Source: Cheiracanthium punctorium
Lineage: Eukaryota > Arthropoda > Arachnida > Araneae > Cheiracanthiidae
Length of the DNA stretch: 64,000 nucleotides
Assembly: GCA_038373885.1 (NCBI GenBank)
Contig: JAWZYV010012253.1
Location: 186,001-250,000 of the forward strand
Direction: 5' to 3'
Part shown: piece by piece, positions 1 through 11,790 of the stretch
Layout of the letters: each line of letters opens with the position of its first letter
Numbering within the stretch: the first letter of the stretch is position 1
Notes under the pieces: model-generated
What the model was told of the DNA's origin: nothing
Seen by the model: only the letters and a program-made list of their open reading frames with translations
Databases searched by the model: none
Made by a program: the position numbers and the translations under genes

Positions 1-716
1 TTGGAATAAGCAAATTGTATAAAAGATTATATGAGATAAACTTTTTAGAATTGCTTTTCCAGAATTGTAATCTAAACACTAAATTATTTGGATCTCGATA
101 AATTCTATAGCGCTTCTAAATGCTATGCTTAAAAATGAGCTTATCTTTCCTAAATAAGTGGTAACGATTCCCTCTACTGCAACAAATAGTCGTGTATAAA
201 TAAGCGGATTATACAGAACAATCAAACACACATAGCTAAAACTGCCCATTATTATTTTCTAGGTCATGCAAAAGTTTCATTCAGGCATTGGTAGACGACG
301 AAAGACATGAGATTCTACAAATAATAATACGTATGCGCTACATCTGATATTTTAGAAAATTTTACTTGTATGTGCAATTGATCATGTTATAAAATTAGTA
401 CGTTTTGAAAATCAAATGTAACTATATGCTTTGGTAATCTTGAACATTTTCGTCTTCATACATATTATATATATATTCGATGAATTACAATTTGAATGGG
501 AAAAACAGCTAAATCTTGAGCATTATTTTAAACAGATGTACAATGAAGTTTCAGTTCAAACCATTTAAAGCAATGATAATTTGCATTCAATACAAATAGT
601 TTTAAGTCCATCGTACATATGATTTATAATTATGCTATTGATGATGAAATAACAGAGAAAAGGTATTTAAAAAAGTATGAAGTAAGCTGAAAAATGCCCC
701 CATGTATTATTCAAAC

Positions 717-885
717 CAGAGGCGTAGCCAAGGGGGGGGGTTAGGGGGGTCATAACCCCCCATGATAAATTTTTTGCCATACAAAATATATATTCTTCAC
801 TACATTATCACACATATGTATACATATATATGAGTTGCAGTAGTCGTAACCCCCCCCCCATGAAAAATTTCTGGCTACGCCCCTG
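717..885. mobile_element. hAT-type MITE with G-run/C-run arms
   Basis: A short element of about 169 bp with terminal inverted repeats: CAGAGGCGTAGCCA on the left, and a right end whose reverse complement is CAGGGGCGTAGCCA. A G-run lies inside the left repeat and a C-run inside the right one, so the two arms can pair. The flanks carry an imperfect direct repeat (attcaaac and atcaaac), which would fit a decayed 8-bp hAT target duplication. It has no coding capacity. The hAT assignment rests on the CAG start and the related families in this window that have clean 8-bp duplications. Confidence 0.75.
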
Positions 886-1288
886 ATCAAACAGATATCT
901 TATAATGCATTCCGAAAATGTTTAAAGCATTTTTTTGGAAAATGCTTGTAAATGTTTTATAATTTATTTATTTTACTCCGACAAACTGTAACTTGTCTGT
1001 TGTAAGGATCATTTTTATAAAACTGCACGCATCAAATTTTAATTTATTTCAAGAATTTCTTCACTGAAATCATTATTTATGAATTTTTTTTTCATGTAGA
1101 ACTTCGTGTACTTCGGGATTCTGGATAATTTCAAGTCATATTCTTGTAGGCATAAAACTGATGAGCTCCCACAACAGAAAAAGGTCTGTAAAACACCAGC
1201 GAGAAGAGCGTTTTTGCACTACAAATGTGAAAATTGGAATGCAAATTACCCAAAACTGCAAGGGGGGGAGGGGATGTAATATTAATAT

Positions 1289-1460
1289 CGGGCAAGTAAC
1301 CAGAAAAAAAAAAAAAAATCGGGAGGGGTTCAAAATTTGAGAAAGGTTGAATTTTTCACGAAAAGGCCATATTATGGACATTCAATTTAAAAAAAAAAAA
1401 TCAAATTTCGGGAGCTTCGAGGAGCCCAAGCTTCGGTGGCTATCACCTGGCTACGTCCCT
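1289..1460. mobile_element. Decayed hAT-type MITE, GTAGCCAG family
   Basis: The right end CTGGCTACGTCCCT matches the right end of the element at 30952-31086. The left end, GGGCAAGTAACCAG followed by an A-run, looks like a mutated form of that family's left repeat. The interior shares the pattern of a G-rich block, then ATTTTTCACGAAAAGG, then an A-rich block, also seen at 34636-34827. No clear target duplication remains. It is an old, degenerate copy with no open frame. Confidence 0.55.
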
Positions 1461-1686
1461 AATTCCTACATAGCAACTGAAGTGACGGACTAATTAAATA
1501 TATATCTCGGGTCTTTTTCTCAAGGTTAAAATGAAACTTCCTTAAATGGACAATCTCTTGAAATCACAACAAATGAACATAATTAACAATCTCTCTTTAT
1601 AAAAGAGAACGAAGGGTGGCGGAACAGGATGAGTAATTCACAGAAGACTGACCATACAAAGGCTTTTCTTTCCGCTGAAAGGTAAC

Positions 1687-1704
1687 GGGGGGGGGGGGGG
1701 GGGG
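1687..1704 (+). repeat. G homopolymer run (18 G)
   Basis: An uninterrupted run of 18 G followed by a short GA repeat. It has no inverted repeats around it, so it is not clearly part of one of the G-run MITEs. Confidence 0.95.
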
Positions 1705-1792
1705 AGAGAGAAGGATCCTCACAAATTTCGTTTAAAACGATCTTGGAAGATAAACAAGTCATCATCCGAATGACTTCGCTCATTTGCATTGG

Positions 1793-1919
1793 CGAAAATT
1801 ATTAATTTCTTTTTAAGAGAGACAGAGAAGAAATTTGGCGAGCGAGAACATGCCGAGATGAAAAGAAAGCCGCTGCTAATGACTTGACTGTGGAGCTGCG
1901 TTTTGTTATGATGCTCGCT
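1793..1919. other. Flank of exon-like island, no feature seen
   Basis: Unique-looking sequence with more balanced base composition than its surroundings. If the exon candidate at 1920-1995 is real, this would be the 3' untranslated region of a minus-strand gene. No polyadenylation signal is obvious right after the stop. Confidence 0.2.
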
Positions 1920-1995
1920 TTACAGATAGCTAAGTACGTCCTTCAGGTTGTATATTCGGACTTCGATTGAAAAGGCAGTCTCTGTAACCTTGTAC
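1920..1995 (-). CDS. Candidate terminal coding exon (unrecognised)
   Basis: On the minus strand, a good splice acceptor (pyrimidine-rich tract ending ctttcag) is followed by one phase base, 24 sense codons and a TAA stop. The translation begins YKVTETAFSIEVR and ends NLKDVLSYL. It has a natural-looking mix of residues and more balanced codons than the AT-rich surroundings. The other two frames are interrupted or shorter. I do not recognise the protein, and no partner exon can be joined with confidence. It may be chance. Confidence 0.28.
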
Positions 1996-2009
1996 CTGAA
2001 AGAATGAAA

Positions 2010-5000
2010 AGATACCGCAGATGAGACACCGCCCAACGTAGTTGCCTTGGATGACAGGACAATAATAGGTAACTTAATTATTGATTGAAAGATGCAGAAT
2101 CACGATGTTGAAAAGAGACTTTTTTGAAACTTCTAAGTACCAAAATGCATTTACTCATAAGAGCATTACTCTTAATCTTCAGATACCAACTTATTTAAAA
2201 TTATCTGTATGCGGTATCAAGCAAATGCAGTTGCAAATAATCTTTACAAAGACGGCGGCGCTTTTTTAATAACGTATAGTAATATTAAATTGCACTGGCT
2301 TACAGCCATAGTAAAGAATTATTTTTATTAACTTCACGAGAAAAATTATAAACACGAAACAAAAAAAGTTAACTTTGCTTGTTTGATATGTCTTGAGCCT
2401 TATACAAATCTGTTAGATCTATCAGCTTTTGCAAAAGATTATAAATATAGATAAAATTCTAAAAAAATATATCTATTCCTCGATACTTCAACTGTTGTCC
2501 AATTTTTAGCAATTTTTTAGCGGCCAATTTCGCATTTTCAGCTCGAATTAAAAGATCGTTAGGTCAGTTGGTTTAATTCAAATATGCAGGAAAGCACAGG
2601 AAAGGGGGGGTTATTCATAAAAAGCTCCATTCCCGTTAGAAAAACACATATTCAATCGGTGATAAATACGTAAGAAGTTTCTGTATGTAAGACACATTAA
2701 ATGCACAGTTTATAGAGTGCGATACTTCAATTAATAATAACTTATTAGTTACTCTTTCCATCTCATTATATAAAAAAAAAACGCAGGGTTTGTATTTTAT
2801 CCAGTTTTTTATAAGGAGAAATTATACTAAATTGAACAAAATGGACGAAATTAAAATCCATTGAATTTGAATAAACGTATTGCAATAATGGGATACAAAT
2901 TGCCCCCTCCCCCCCCCCGAAAAAAAAGAGAAAAAAAACAGTGATTAAACAAGTTTTTGCAAAATTAAATCCAATAAGCCCACAAAGAAAAAATCAATCA
3001 CAGTGGAATCACTAATTTTACTAGAAAATTTTATAGAACACTTCAATGTAAAATTAATTAAATTTAATAAAATAAATATATAAATATAAATAAAGTTGCT
3101 CATTACTAATTACTACATCATTTTATTGTATATAGGTACAAAAAGAAAAATATTTCTTTCGGAAATATTTTTATGAACCCCACGGAAATCTAATGATCAG
3201 AAAATAGTTAACGATTCCACAATTATAAATTTTATATTAAAGTTCTAAAAATATGGATACAGTTGAATTTATTCCTTTTATTTCAATTTCATTTGAAAAC
3301 CAGTTTTATGCAACAAACTAAATTAGTTTTACTTCAAGCTTAAATCCAAGATGAAAACTAATATTTTAAACTTACAATATTTCACCTTCACTTAAAAAAC
3401 AATTCCACGCTTCGTTGTTGGTTTACAATATTCCTGACAATACGTTTTGCTTCAAACTTGAATCAGAAGCTAAACCAAAATCGATAACAAAAAATCTGAG
3501 AAAAATGAAAATGCAACAGGTAGATAAAATGACATTATGTCCCGAGAATATTTTTTCCAGAATTTTTCTGGAGGTTTTTATATCATGGAAGTAATAGGGT
3601 AATCCTAAAAAGAATCGTTTGTTTTTAATGTTCATCACATCAATAAAAATATTTAATAGAACTAATTTAATTCATCAAAAAACAAAATGCAAATTTTTGC
3701 ACAGTATTTTTCTTTGAATTATTTTCAAAATTATTTTGACGAGATGAAACATCATTGAAATTAAAGGAATGCTCCTACGTTAAAGTTATGGGAACAGTGG
3801 CCGCAAAATTACCTCAAGGACAGCCTTTGCGTGTTGAGGTTACTTATGCTTGCTTATGTTATCATCAACAACAGGGCTCAATTAAACAGCTAAGAATACG
3901 ACAATTTATATTGTGTCCAGGGAAATTCATGGGCAATTTCCTAATCTTACCCCAAGGAGATAGCTTCGCGTTTCGATATGATTTATAAATAAGAAGCAAG
4001 TCGAACGTAAACGGTTTTAGGATAGAGATAATGATGTTGCTCCGTTTCAATGATAATTATTTCAGAATAAAGTAGTAAACGATGCCTAATGATGTGTAGT
4101 CCGTTAATTGCAGATAAATTTGGGTTTCACTCTATTTACCAGCTCATTTGAGCTGTAGGCAAATGCAACTTTAACGAGATATACCTGCCGTAAGACGATG
4201 CTTTGAATTTTCCTCATTATTTATTGATGTGTATTGTTCCCTTAGAATTCATTTGAATAAAAGCAAAAAGATCTTTCTATTTTCAAATATTTTCATGTCT
4301 TAGCATGGTGACTATCACGCTTAATTATGTAAATCAAATTATACTTGTTATTTATTCACCTGTATTTATTTATTTGAATATCATAAAGAATGCTTGTTTA
4401 GTTCAGAAACACGTTAATTACTTTATATTTAATTCCCCTTCTTTTTAATACACACTTTGTGTGTGAAAAACTTTTTAAAAATGTTTAAAAGCGAAGCCCC
4501 AGCTTATTTATCGTCCCTGGACTTTAGAATGAAGACATTCTTTTGGGTTTTATTAAGCAATACATGATTAAAAATGGAATCGCTATTTTATTTTTAAAGG
4601 TGTAATCCATAATTACAAACTAATGGTGGATTGTGAGATTTATATGCTAATATCCACAGAAAAGTAATGTTTTTAAATCTTTTTCTACTTTCATGGAACA
4701 ACTCGGAGAAAATAAGCGTTAGTGAGGTGAAATCTACTTGAGGAGTGATGAGGAGTGATTACCAAAAAAAATTAATTTTAGCACACAAAGGGGTATGCAG
4801 AAAGAGACTCCATATACTCCATTGTATACTCCAAATATCTCCATTGAAAAAGACGCCTATAGCTGCAAGGTAATAACAGACTGTAAGAGAAAAGGGCATG
4901 GTCAGAGCCAGTGATATTTGACCGTCAGTGTGCAGTAATTATTTGGGGCACTCCTTATCCAGTAAACAAATATAAATTAAAATAATAATTATTACATGAA

Positions 5001-5058
5001 AACAAAATTCTTATTTAACAAAAAGAAAAAACACACATAAGAAAAATCATACTATTAA
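2010..5058. other. AT-rich desert
   Basis: About 3 kb of AT-rich sequence with homopolymer A/T tracts and a short C-run near 2908. The small open frames here lack coding character. No inverted-repeat element, tRNA or tandem array was seen. Confidence 0.6.
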
Positions 5059-5074
5059 TTTACAAGAAGCGTGG

Positions 5075-5305
5075 ACCAGATTGCATGGTGGGTAAAGCAC
5101 TGTACTATCGTTTCGGCTTCAACTCCCGGTTGGCGGGGTTCGATCCCCGACTGGATATGGCTGTCATTGTATCAGTCCCTTCATAGGGGGCGACGTTGGT
5201 CCACCTAATAGGTGCCCACAAAATACCCATAATAAGGAGCCCAACAACTTTGGCCTTAGTAGTGGCCAATACCTCCAAGGCAGAGGCCCGACATTGGAAA
5301 AAAAA
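5075..5305 (+). mobile_element. tRNA-derived SINE, family 1 (copy A)
   Basis: A 231-bp element with a tRNA-like head: an A-box-like stretch near GCATGGTGGGTAAAGCAC and a B-box-like GGGTTCGATCCCC. A shared body follows (CCTTCATAGGGGGCGACG... and GTGGCCAAT...CTCCAAGGC), ending in an A tail. It is flanked by a 15-bp target duplication (ttacaagaagcgtgg at 5060-5074, ttacaagaagcttgg at 5306-5320, one mismatch), the hallmark of LINE-driven insertion. A second copy lies at 9088-9320. A related LINE would have to supply the enzyme. Confidence 0.9.
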
Positions 5306-5417
5306 TTACAAGAAGCTTGGTGAGCTTTATCAAGTGAAAATTCAACCATCAGATCATGCCTATCAATAGGGACATATAATTAATATAAAAATAACAGAAA
5401 TATTCTAAAAAAGTAGG

Positions 5418-5618
5418 TGTGACGTCATGGCCGAGTAGATAAAGACACTGAACGTGATAGATGGCTCAAGTGTGCAGGTCCCGGGTTCAGGCCTATCGCG
5501 AAGCTATCGATCTAACGGTCTGGGGTTTAGGACTGTTTTTCTCCAGATGTAACATGAATACGCGTTAGAACCCTTTGAAAAGTCCTTCGCCCAAGGCATC
5601 CCACCTTAGTCAGACAGC
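5418..5618 (+). mobile_element. tRNA-derived SINE, family 2 (copy A)
   Basis: The head GTGACGTCATGGCCGAGTAG resembles the D-arm and A-box of a Ser/Leu-type tRNA. A degenerate B box near CCCGGGTTCAGGCC follows, then a body (ATCTAACGGTCT, CTCCAGATGTAAC, GAATACGCGTTAGAAC) shared with three other copies in this window (33021-33473, 40628-40811 and 63901-64000). The end is not sharply defined. It sits about 110 bp after a family 1 SINE in the same orientation. Confidence 0.85.
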
Positions 5619-5619
5619 C

Positions 5620-6374
5620 CTCGAGTACCTTTGCCGTAATATGCAATGCAATAAACAAATGATAAAGTTAGATAACCTGAGAAATATAATTCAAGCTTTC
5701 AGTAATACAGTACAAAATTACTACAGCGCAAGTAAGCAAAAAACAGAGAGTAGAATTTAGCCGCTCGCGTGCTGTTCACACCGTAAACATATGGCAGAAT
5801 CAGGCCTGAGCAGAACATATAGCCAAAGAATATTGCAGGGCACCAAACCTTTGAAGGCAAAAATCGTCATTAGCTATAACAGATGCGTTAAAAAAAAATT
5901 TTTCATTAGATTATGATTATACTGCATGTCTATTGTTTGGTAGTGGAATGAAATACGATCAATGTACGCATATGCATATCGAGTAGACAGTAAAGCTCAG
6001 TTGTAGCATATTAATTTTAGCATAGATATACGACAACGGAAAAGCAAGAGCAATGCAAAATGTTATCGTAAAGAAAATAATCGACGGGAAAATGTTAGCA
6101 CGAAGGTGGATTAAATTAATCATTAAAGTTTTCATAAAAATTTAACATAAAGAGAAATCTAAAAATTTCGAAATTACTAAAATAATCGAAAGAAAATTTA
6201 TAGCACAAAACTGAAGAAAGCAAATAAAACAGCACATGTGTATTTATGTTTTAGTACAATTTTGCTAAAAGAGAAAAATAAAATTTTAAACGTATATGCT
6301 ATCTGAAACATAGGCTTCACACGTAAGTTACGGAACTGTTACAATTTCAATGAGCCTAAACATTATCGAGATCT
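5620..6374. other. No feature seen
   Basis: AT-rich sequence between a SINE and the foldback MITE. No coding region, inverted repeat or RNA gene was recognised. Confidence 0.5.
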
Positions 6375-6378
6375 TTAA

Positions 6379-6890
6379 CCCTTTAACGCGCAGTGTTCCC
6401 GCTCTGGGAACACCAAACTCTGACGTTTGGACTGTTGCCTTTCACGTAGAATAGATTTGATTTCTATAAAAATAGTTGCGGGTGACATAGCTCCACGAGA
6501 ATCCTTTACTTTTTAACACGTCATTTCCCGTAAAAAAATGGTCACGATTATTTTTAATAGCACTGACATCTGCCGAAAAATGGAAGAATGCGAGTACAGC
6601 TGGATAGATTGCCCAATGCTGAAAAAAGGGCAGCCGTTGCCATCGCTCGACTTAACTACCAGCAAGATGGCGGACGATCGAAACGTTCATCGCGTGCCAC
6701 AGATCTAGAGACCCTTTTTTTGACGACAGCTGGCTGTGTGCGGCACAGCCAGCTGCCGTCAAAAAAGGGTCTCTAGATCTGTGGCACGCGATGAACGTTT
6801 CGATCGTCCGCCATCTTGCTGGTAGTTAAGTCGAGCGATGGCAACGGCTGCCCTTTTTTCAGCATTGAGAAAGGGTTGCGCCTCAAAGGG
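6379..6890. mobile_element. piggyBac-type foldback MITE (copy 1)
   Basis: The 512-bp element is bounded by TTAA on both sides (6375-6378 and 6891-6894), the piggyBac target duplication. Its ends are CCCTTTAACGCGCAG and the reverse complement of CCCTTTGAGGCGCAACCC. The right half (6614-6867) is a near-perfect palindrome with arms of about 120 bp and a loop of about 5 bases near 6741. It has no transposase, so movement would depend on an enzyme encoded elsewhere. Related copies lie at 31766-32216 and 13207-13350. Confidence 0.88.
6614..6867. repeat. Giant palindrome inside the piggyBac-type MITE
   Basis: The left arm starts CAATGCTGAAAAAAGGGCAG and the right arm ends with its reverse complement. 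Only a few single-base differences are visible, for example GACGACAGC against GACGGCAGC near the centre, and a T-run of 7 against an A-run of 6. Read-through transcription would give a stem of about 120 bp. Such long perfect arms are unstable and prone to central deletion, which matches the partly deleted copy near 32.1 kb. Confidence 0.92.
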
Positions 6891-6894
6891 TTAA

Positions 6895-9087
6895 ATAATC
6901 ACGTCGTACAACGTTTTTAGCTTCTAATGTTTGTATGGGCCCGCAACAGGCATGTTGCTATCATTCAATCAGGTGAAGGTGATGAAAGAAACAAAACAGG
7001 TCCAATCATTTGTGCCAATCATTTTTCGGGTTACTCCTATTTCAGCAGAAATGGAGCAAGCTTTTTCCTAGACAGAGAAGGCGTTTCATGGATGTAATCA
7101 GAAAAACTCACTTTTTGTATTCTAGCAGACGCCTCTTTTCACTAAGTAATACCATTAATCAAACAGTAGCCGATAGAAATCCAGATGTCTGTTATACCAA
7201 CAAGTAATGGGACAATTAACATGAAAACACCAACGTTTTGGTTTAGAAAAACCCGTTGATGAAGTAAAAACTTTCACGTTTCGGAACTGCAATCTTCACA
7301 AACATAACTTATGTATAAGTCAATATTTAATATGTGGATATATTTACCTTTTTCTTTTTTTTCCCCTCTAAATGTAATAATTAGTTTTTTATAAATAAAT
7401 TCTCCTGAACATCATTATTAATTTTTCATACAATTTCTATCATAGGATATTCCGATGACAGTACGTAATATTATTTTCCTTTTTTCGGTATTATTAAAAT
7501 CTTTTTTTTTTTATTTTTAATTTAGGCTTTTGCTACAATTTTTTAAATTTTCTCCTACTCATATCAGCTCATATCTGCCAAACTATATATCGGACATTGT
7601 CGATCTACTCAGCGTTACTCAAAAATTATTCCGACTCTGTTCCTTAAATTGTTCATTTTTAGCGATTTTTCTGAAAAATGATCATTTTTATGCGAAAAGT
7701 GCCTTTAAAATTGACTATTTGTAAAAATTTGTGGAATACCCTGGTAACTCTGGCAACATCCCAGAGGTGTCAATAATCGGAAGCCTCCTTCTTCTGACGA
7801 GGATCCAAATTCTGGAGGGAAACATCAAGGAAGTCGCATAAAGCTCTAAACGACAGATTTGGGTAGACGTGAGCTGTCCTCTCCTGAAGAATCGTCCTCA
7901 TTCTATCAGTGTATTAATAATATGTACAAAACTTTCGATTTAAAAAACTCATTGAAAATTTTTAAGTAGTGTTATTCTTTTCCATTCCAAAACCGTATCT
8001 TCTGTAATCACTTTACCTATGCAAGCATGTTTAAGGATTACACACAAATATATTTTTAGGGAGTTAATACTTTCATTTATAAAAATCGTTCGCAGATCGA
8101 AACTTGCCCTTTACAGTAGAGTAACATGTGGTACTATGCCATATATTGCAGTAATTATCATTGTTACAGTACAGCACAATAATAATTGTTATTATACAGT
8201 ATAGTTTATTAAAATGCTGCACTTTATGATTATTACTGCAAACTGTACGTACAGAACTGTACTTCATAAATCTCTCCATAAACTTTGTGCATTTGCAATA
8301 CTCTACAGTATTGCACAGTATTTTTATAGAATAGAGATGCTTTTTTTAAATACAGTTTATTTTATATTTTATGTGGGAAATGGTATAATGGTAGCTAGGC
8401 AATTCCTTAAAACAGTTCGAGGACTGCTTATAGGGGTCTAAAACAGTAATTGTGCATGTGTTTCGAAAAGTCGTATATATACCTTTTATATAGACAACGC
8501 GATAGATAACACGTTTATATAGACAACGCGAAATTTTCAGTTACGCAAGGGATCTTGAAAAGCATATCTCACGTAAGTCAAGACACCATATCGCTGCGTT
8601 AGCCCAGTATTTACTAGACTCGTATTTAAATAAGATGCACTTTGAAACTGTACAAGGTACTCTGTCAAACACCTTCAAAGTGCCCCATCATAGGAAAAGT
8701 TTGAGAAACTCCGGTATAAAGCGATGATATCAACTACATCCACCTACTGAACCTTTTACAGACTAAATTCAGATCCAGGCATATTTTAAATTAGTTTTTT
8801 TGCTTGTTTTGCCTTCTATGCGTTAGTTAAAGGGTGTTAGTCATTTAAATGGGGAAAAAATTGTACCCCGCAATTTTCACTGTGTTCGCAATTGGGAACT
8901 TTGGCCATTTCTGGCTATACTTTGACTATACTTTTAAGGGTAGTTTAAATAATAAATGAAATATTAAAAGATTAATTTTTAAATTTAAGTAAAGATATGA
9001 ATTAAGTTTGAAGGGAAAGGGGAGAGGGTAACAAGGTAGATCCGTAAAAAATTATGAAAATGGCTATTTTTATGATTTTTCATCCAC
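6895..9087. other. AT-rich desert with TACAGT-rich patch
   Basis: No gene was recognised. At 8115-8320 the motifs TACAGT and ACTGTA recur many times in both orientations. A short direct repeat of TATATAGACAACGCGA occurs at about 8489-8505 and 8515-8531. Neither resolves into a bounded element. Confidence 0.45.
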
Positions 9088-9320
9088 CGACCAGCTTGTA
9101 TGGTGGATAAAGTGCCGTACTACGGTTTCGGGTTCAACTCCCGGCGATCGAGGTTCAATCCCCGACTGGGCGTGGATGCCATTGTGTCTGTCCCTTCATA
9201 GGGGGACAACGTTGGTCCATCTACTAGGTGCCTCCATAATAAAGTGATCAACAACTCCGGCCTTAGCAGTGGCCAATGTCTCCAAGGCATTGCTAGGGCC
9301 CACCATTTGAAAAAAAAAAA
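9088..9320 (+). mobile_element. tRNA-derived SINE, family 1 (copy B)
   Basis: Same order of blocks as 5075-5305: an ACCAGCTTGTATGGTGGATAA head, a GGTTCAATCCCC B-box-like motif, CCCTTCATAGGGGGACAACG, GGCCTTAGCAGTGGCCAATG and an A tail. It is clearly diverged from copy A by substitutions and small indels, so the two inserted independently or long ago. The target duplication is not clear. Confidence 0.88.
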
Positions 9321-10620
9321 GTCATATTTTAACTATATCTGCTAATGTTTTCAAGTCAATATTGATAAAATTTAATTTTTCAACAAATCTTTAATTTGAT
9401 GTTTCCGGTTGGGAACTATAGCCTGTAAAAGGTTTATGCGGATAAACAGAACCAAATCATTTAAATAGCCATTCATGCATTGATCAGCATAATATGAATA
9501 CCCGTTGGATGTCATGTTCTGGCGGAGAAACATTTCACAGGCGATATAAATCAACGAACATGGCAGACTTTATAAACACTCAACTCCTGCCGTTAAGGTT
9601 ACAAGGTAATTAAGTATACTTATTTCTTTTCTTTTTACATATTTTGAAAGTTCATCTCGCAACACAATGACCTTATATGAAAGCCTCTAAAACATCCTTG
9701 TCAGTAGCCTAATAGTCCTTGACACAAAGAAATGGCTTTTTACAACATTGTATAGACGAAGACATCTGCATACAAGTGGACTGGCTCGCCAGGTCATGTA
9801 CGCCTACCCGAAGAATTCTGGAATCTCTTGATAATTATTACCAGCTATACGAGACAGTCTTCAGACTTGTTTTATAACTCCGCATAAATGAGTGTTGCGA
9901 AATAGTGAAAAAAAAAAAAAAAAAAGATATGTAAATTGCGACGGTAAAATTTCATGTCTTGCATGTTCCGGCTCTTTAATTCAACTGAAATTATTTGCAT
10001 GACGTCCAACATGTGTCTTTTAATTTTAATACTAGATTATAGTATACTTACAAATTTATAATATTTGTCACTCAATAATACACGTACATTATTATTTTTT
10101 TAATTTATAGATTGCATAAATGTGCATTATGAATCTAATACTAATACTAATGATTAATGTTTGATATTAATACTAATATTTTCAATGATTTTAATAATTT
10201 GAAAATTTTCGATTTTAATGAAAATATATAATACCAGCCGCCAGGGCGGTCAGCTTTGCCGTCCTATACTCTACTTTTCTTTATGATTAGTGCAGAGTTG
10301 GCCAAATCATTGAACTCATTTCAACGAAAATAAAGTTTCTTTGTTTTAACGATATTTGTCATTAAATTTATTTGGGTTAGGTTCCTACAAATTTTGGGTG
10401 TCATCATAAAAGCCGGTGGTGACCATGCCAAGTACTGACCTTGAAAAATGTACAAAAAGACATAATTAGTGACATTTCCATTCATAAAATGATTGTAAAA
10501 AGATTGTAGTGAGGGATACGTTGTGGAACATGTACAAATTCTTACAGCAGTACTTAATTTCAGCAACTGCAGGCTAAGATTCCTGAAATTAGTATTCAGT
10601 GTGGTGCCTTCCATTTATTC
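9321..10620. other. No feature seen
   Basis: AT-rich DNA with an A-run near 9908 and ATTAATACTAAT-rich stretches near 10140. No bounded repeat or convincing coding frame. Confidence 0.5.
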
Positions 10621-11227
10621 AGTCCCGCAGTGGTCTGAGCGCTAAACTCAGGGCCCGATTATGACCAACAGGGGCCCAGGACATTGAAGAATTTGGGTGT
10701 CCCATCTATGAAATTTGTTTTCTTTTTCGAAAAATTTTGACATAAAAAAGAATATTTCAGAACAACATTTCAAATTGGGGGCCCCAAGGGAGCGGGGCCC
10801 CAGGGCAAAGTCCATGCGATAATAAGCTCTGGATAAATTCCGTTTCCATAGGAACACAGCATTCGGCTTGGCCAGTGCTTGGGAGGGTCAACTCCCTCTC
10901 GGCTCGATTGCTGTGGGCCTGCGTACGCTAATGGGAGTTGGAGCACGCAAAATTCGTCGTGGCTCCAATGTTCTCCAAGTTGATAAACGATACCCCTGGG
11001 GGTACCGATTTCAGGGGGTCGGTGCCCCCTCTGGAATTGCTTCAAAATTAGGGGAGATCGAGCTGAGTCGGACTTCCTCATTAAAAGGAAGCCGCTCATT
11101 AAAATGGAGCTCATTAAAATGAGAGCTCATTAAAATGGAAACCGCCCCTTCCGCCCATCGCCTACCTATATGGGGGATCTGGCACCGTTCCGCGGTTGCC
11201 AGAGGGCATTAGCAACAACAAAAGCAA
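10621..11227 (+). mobile_element. tRNA-related SINE, family 3 (copy A, split by a hAT element)
   Basis: The head CCGCAGTGGTCTGAGCGCTA looks like a tRNA A-box region. The body runs through GGCCAGTGCTTGGGAGGGTC and CTCTCGGCTCGATTGCTGTG to the tail block TTGCCAGAGGGCATTAG, and ends in an (AACAAC) repeat. It aligns along its length with the minus-strand copy at 13445-13828, except for an extra block at 10649-10831, which is a nested hAT-type insertion. The open frames within it are incidental to its higher GC. Confidence 0.85.
10649..10831. mobile_element. hAT-type MITE nested in SINE family 3
   Basis: This 183-bp block is absent from the other SINE 3 copy. Its ends are CAGGGCCCGATTAT and the reverse complement of CAGAGCTTATTATCG. 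It is flanked by gctaaact and gataaatt, an 8-bp target duplication with two differences. The uninterrupted SINE copy reads gc(a/g)ctaaactcc across the point, acting as an empty site. Confidence 0.75.
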
Positions 11228-11790
11228 CAACAACCTTCTATTCATTTGTTCCCCTAATAGGTACTTTTCTCTTTGAATAACACCAGTGTTGTGCCAAAGT
11301 TAGCAACCTGATGTTTTTGTTTTTATAGATTGGTTGCATTATTTTATACGTATCCCTAGTAGAGATGGGGAAAGAATGAACACCCTGTTCTTTTGAACCT
11401 GTTCTCAAGAAAGAACGGGAACACCCTGTTCAGTGATCACGGCAAAAACATGTTCTCAGTTCATTAAGGTCCGACGCTTCAAAATTTTATGGCAGGCAAG
11501 CGTGTTGAAAAGAGAAATTTTGGAAAATGCCTTAAAGGTGAAATTTCTCATTGAAAGGCACGATTAATATTTTTTTGCTAAGAAAAATTTAAATTCTGGG
11601 GGGCAGACCCCCTCCTCCCCCACATTGGCTACTTATCTGATGGTGGGGACAGAAGTTCACAATTTTAGCTTTATCTAATTCTAATTGTGGAATCTTAGTT
11701 ATTTTGAGAAATAATGATAACGAAGATGATTATCTGGGGGGGGGATAGAACTTTTAACCCAACCTACCATAATTTTAAAGTGGACCCGGG

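Noticed and set aside
3755..3988. 77-codon plus-strand frame
   Set aside because: It overlaps a minus-strand frame of similar length and has no motif or compositional support.
8115..8320. Many TACAGT/ACTGTA words suggesting a Tc1-type element
   Set aside because: No pair of longer inverted ends or TA-bounded unit could be defined.
10770..11122. Overlapping open frames on both strands
   Set aside because: They lie in the GC-rich body of SINE family 3.
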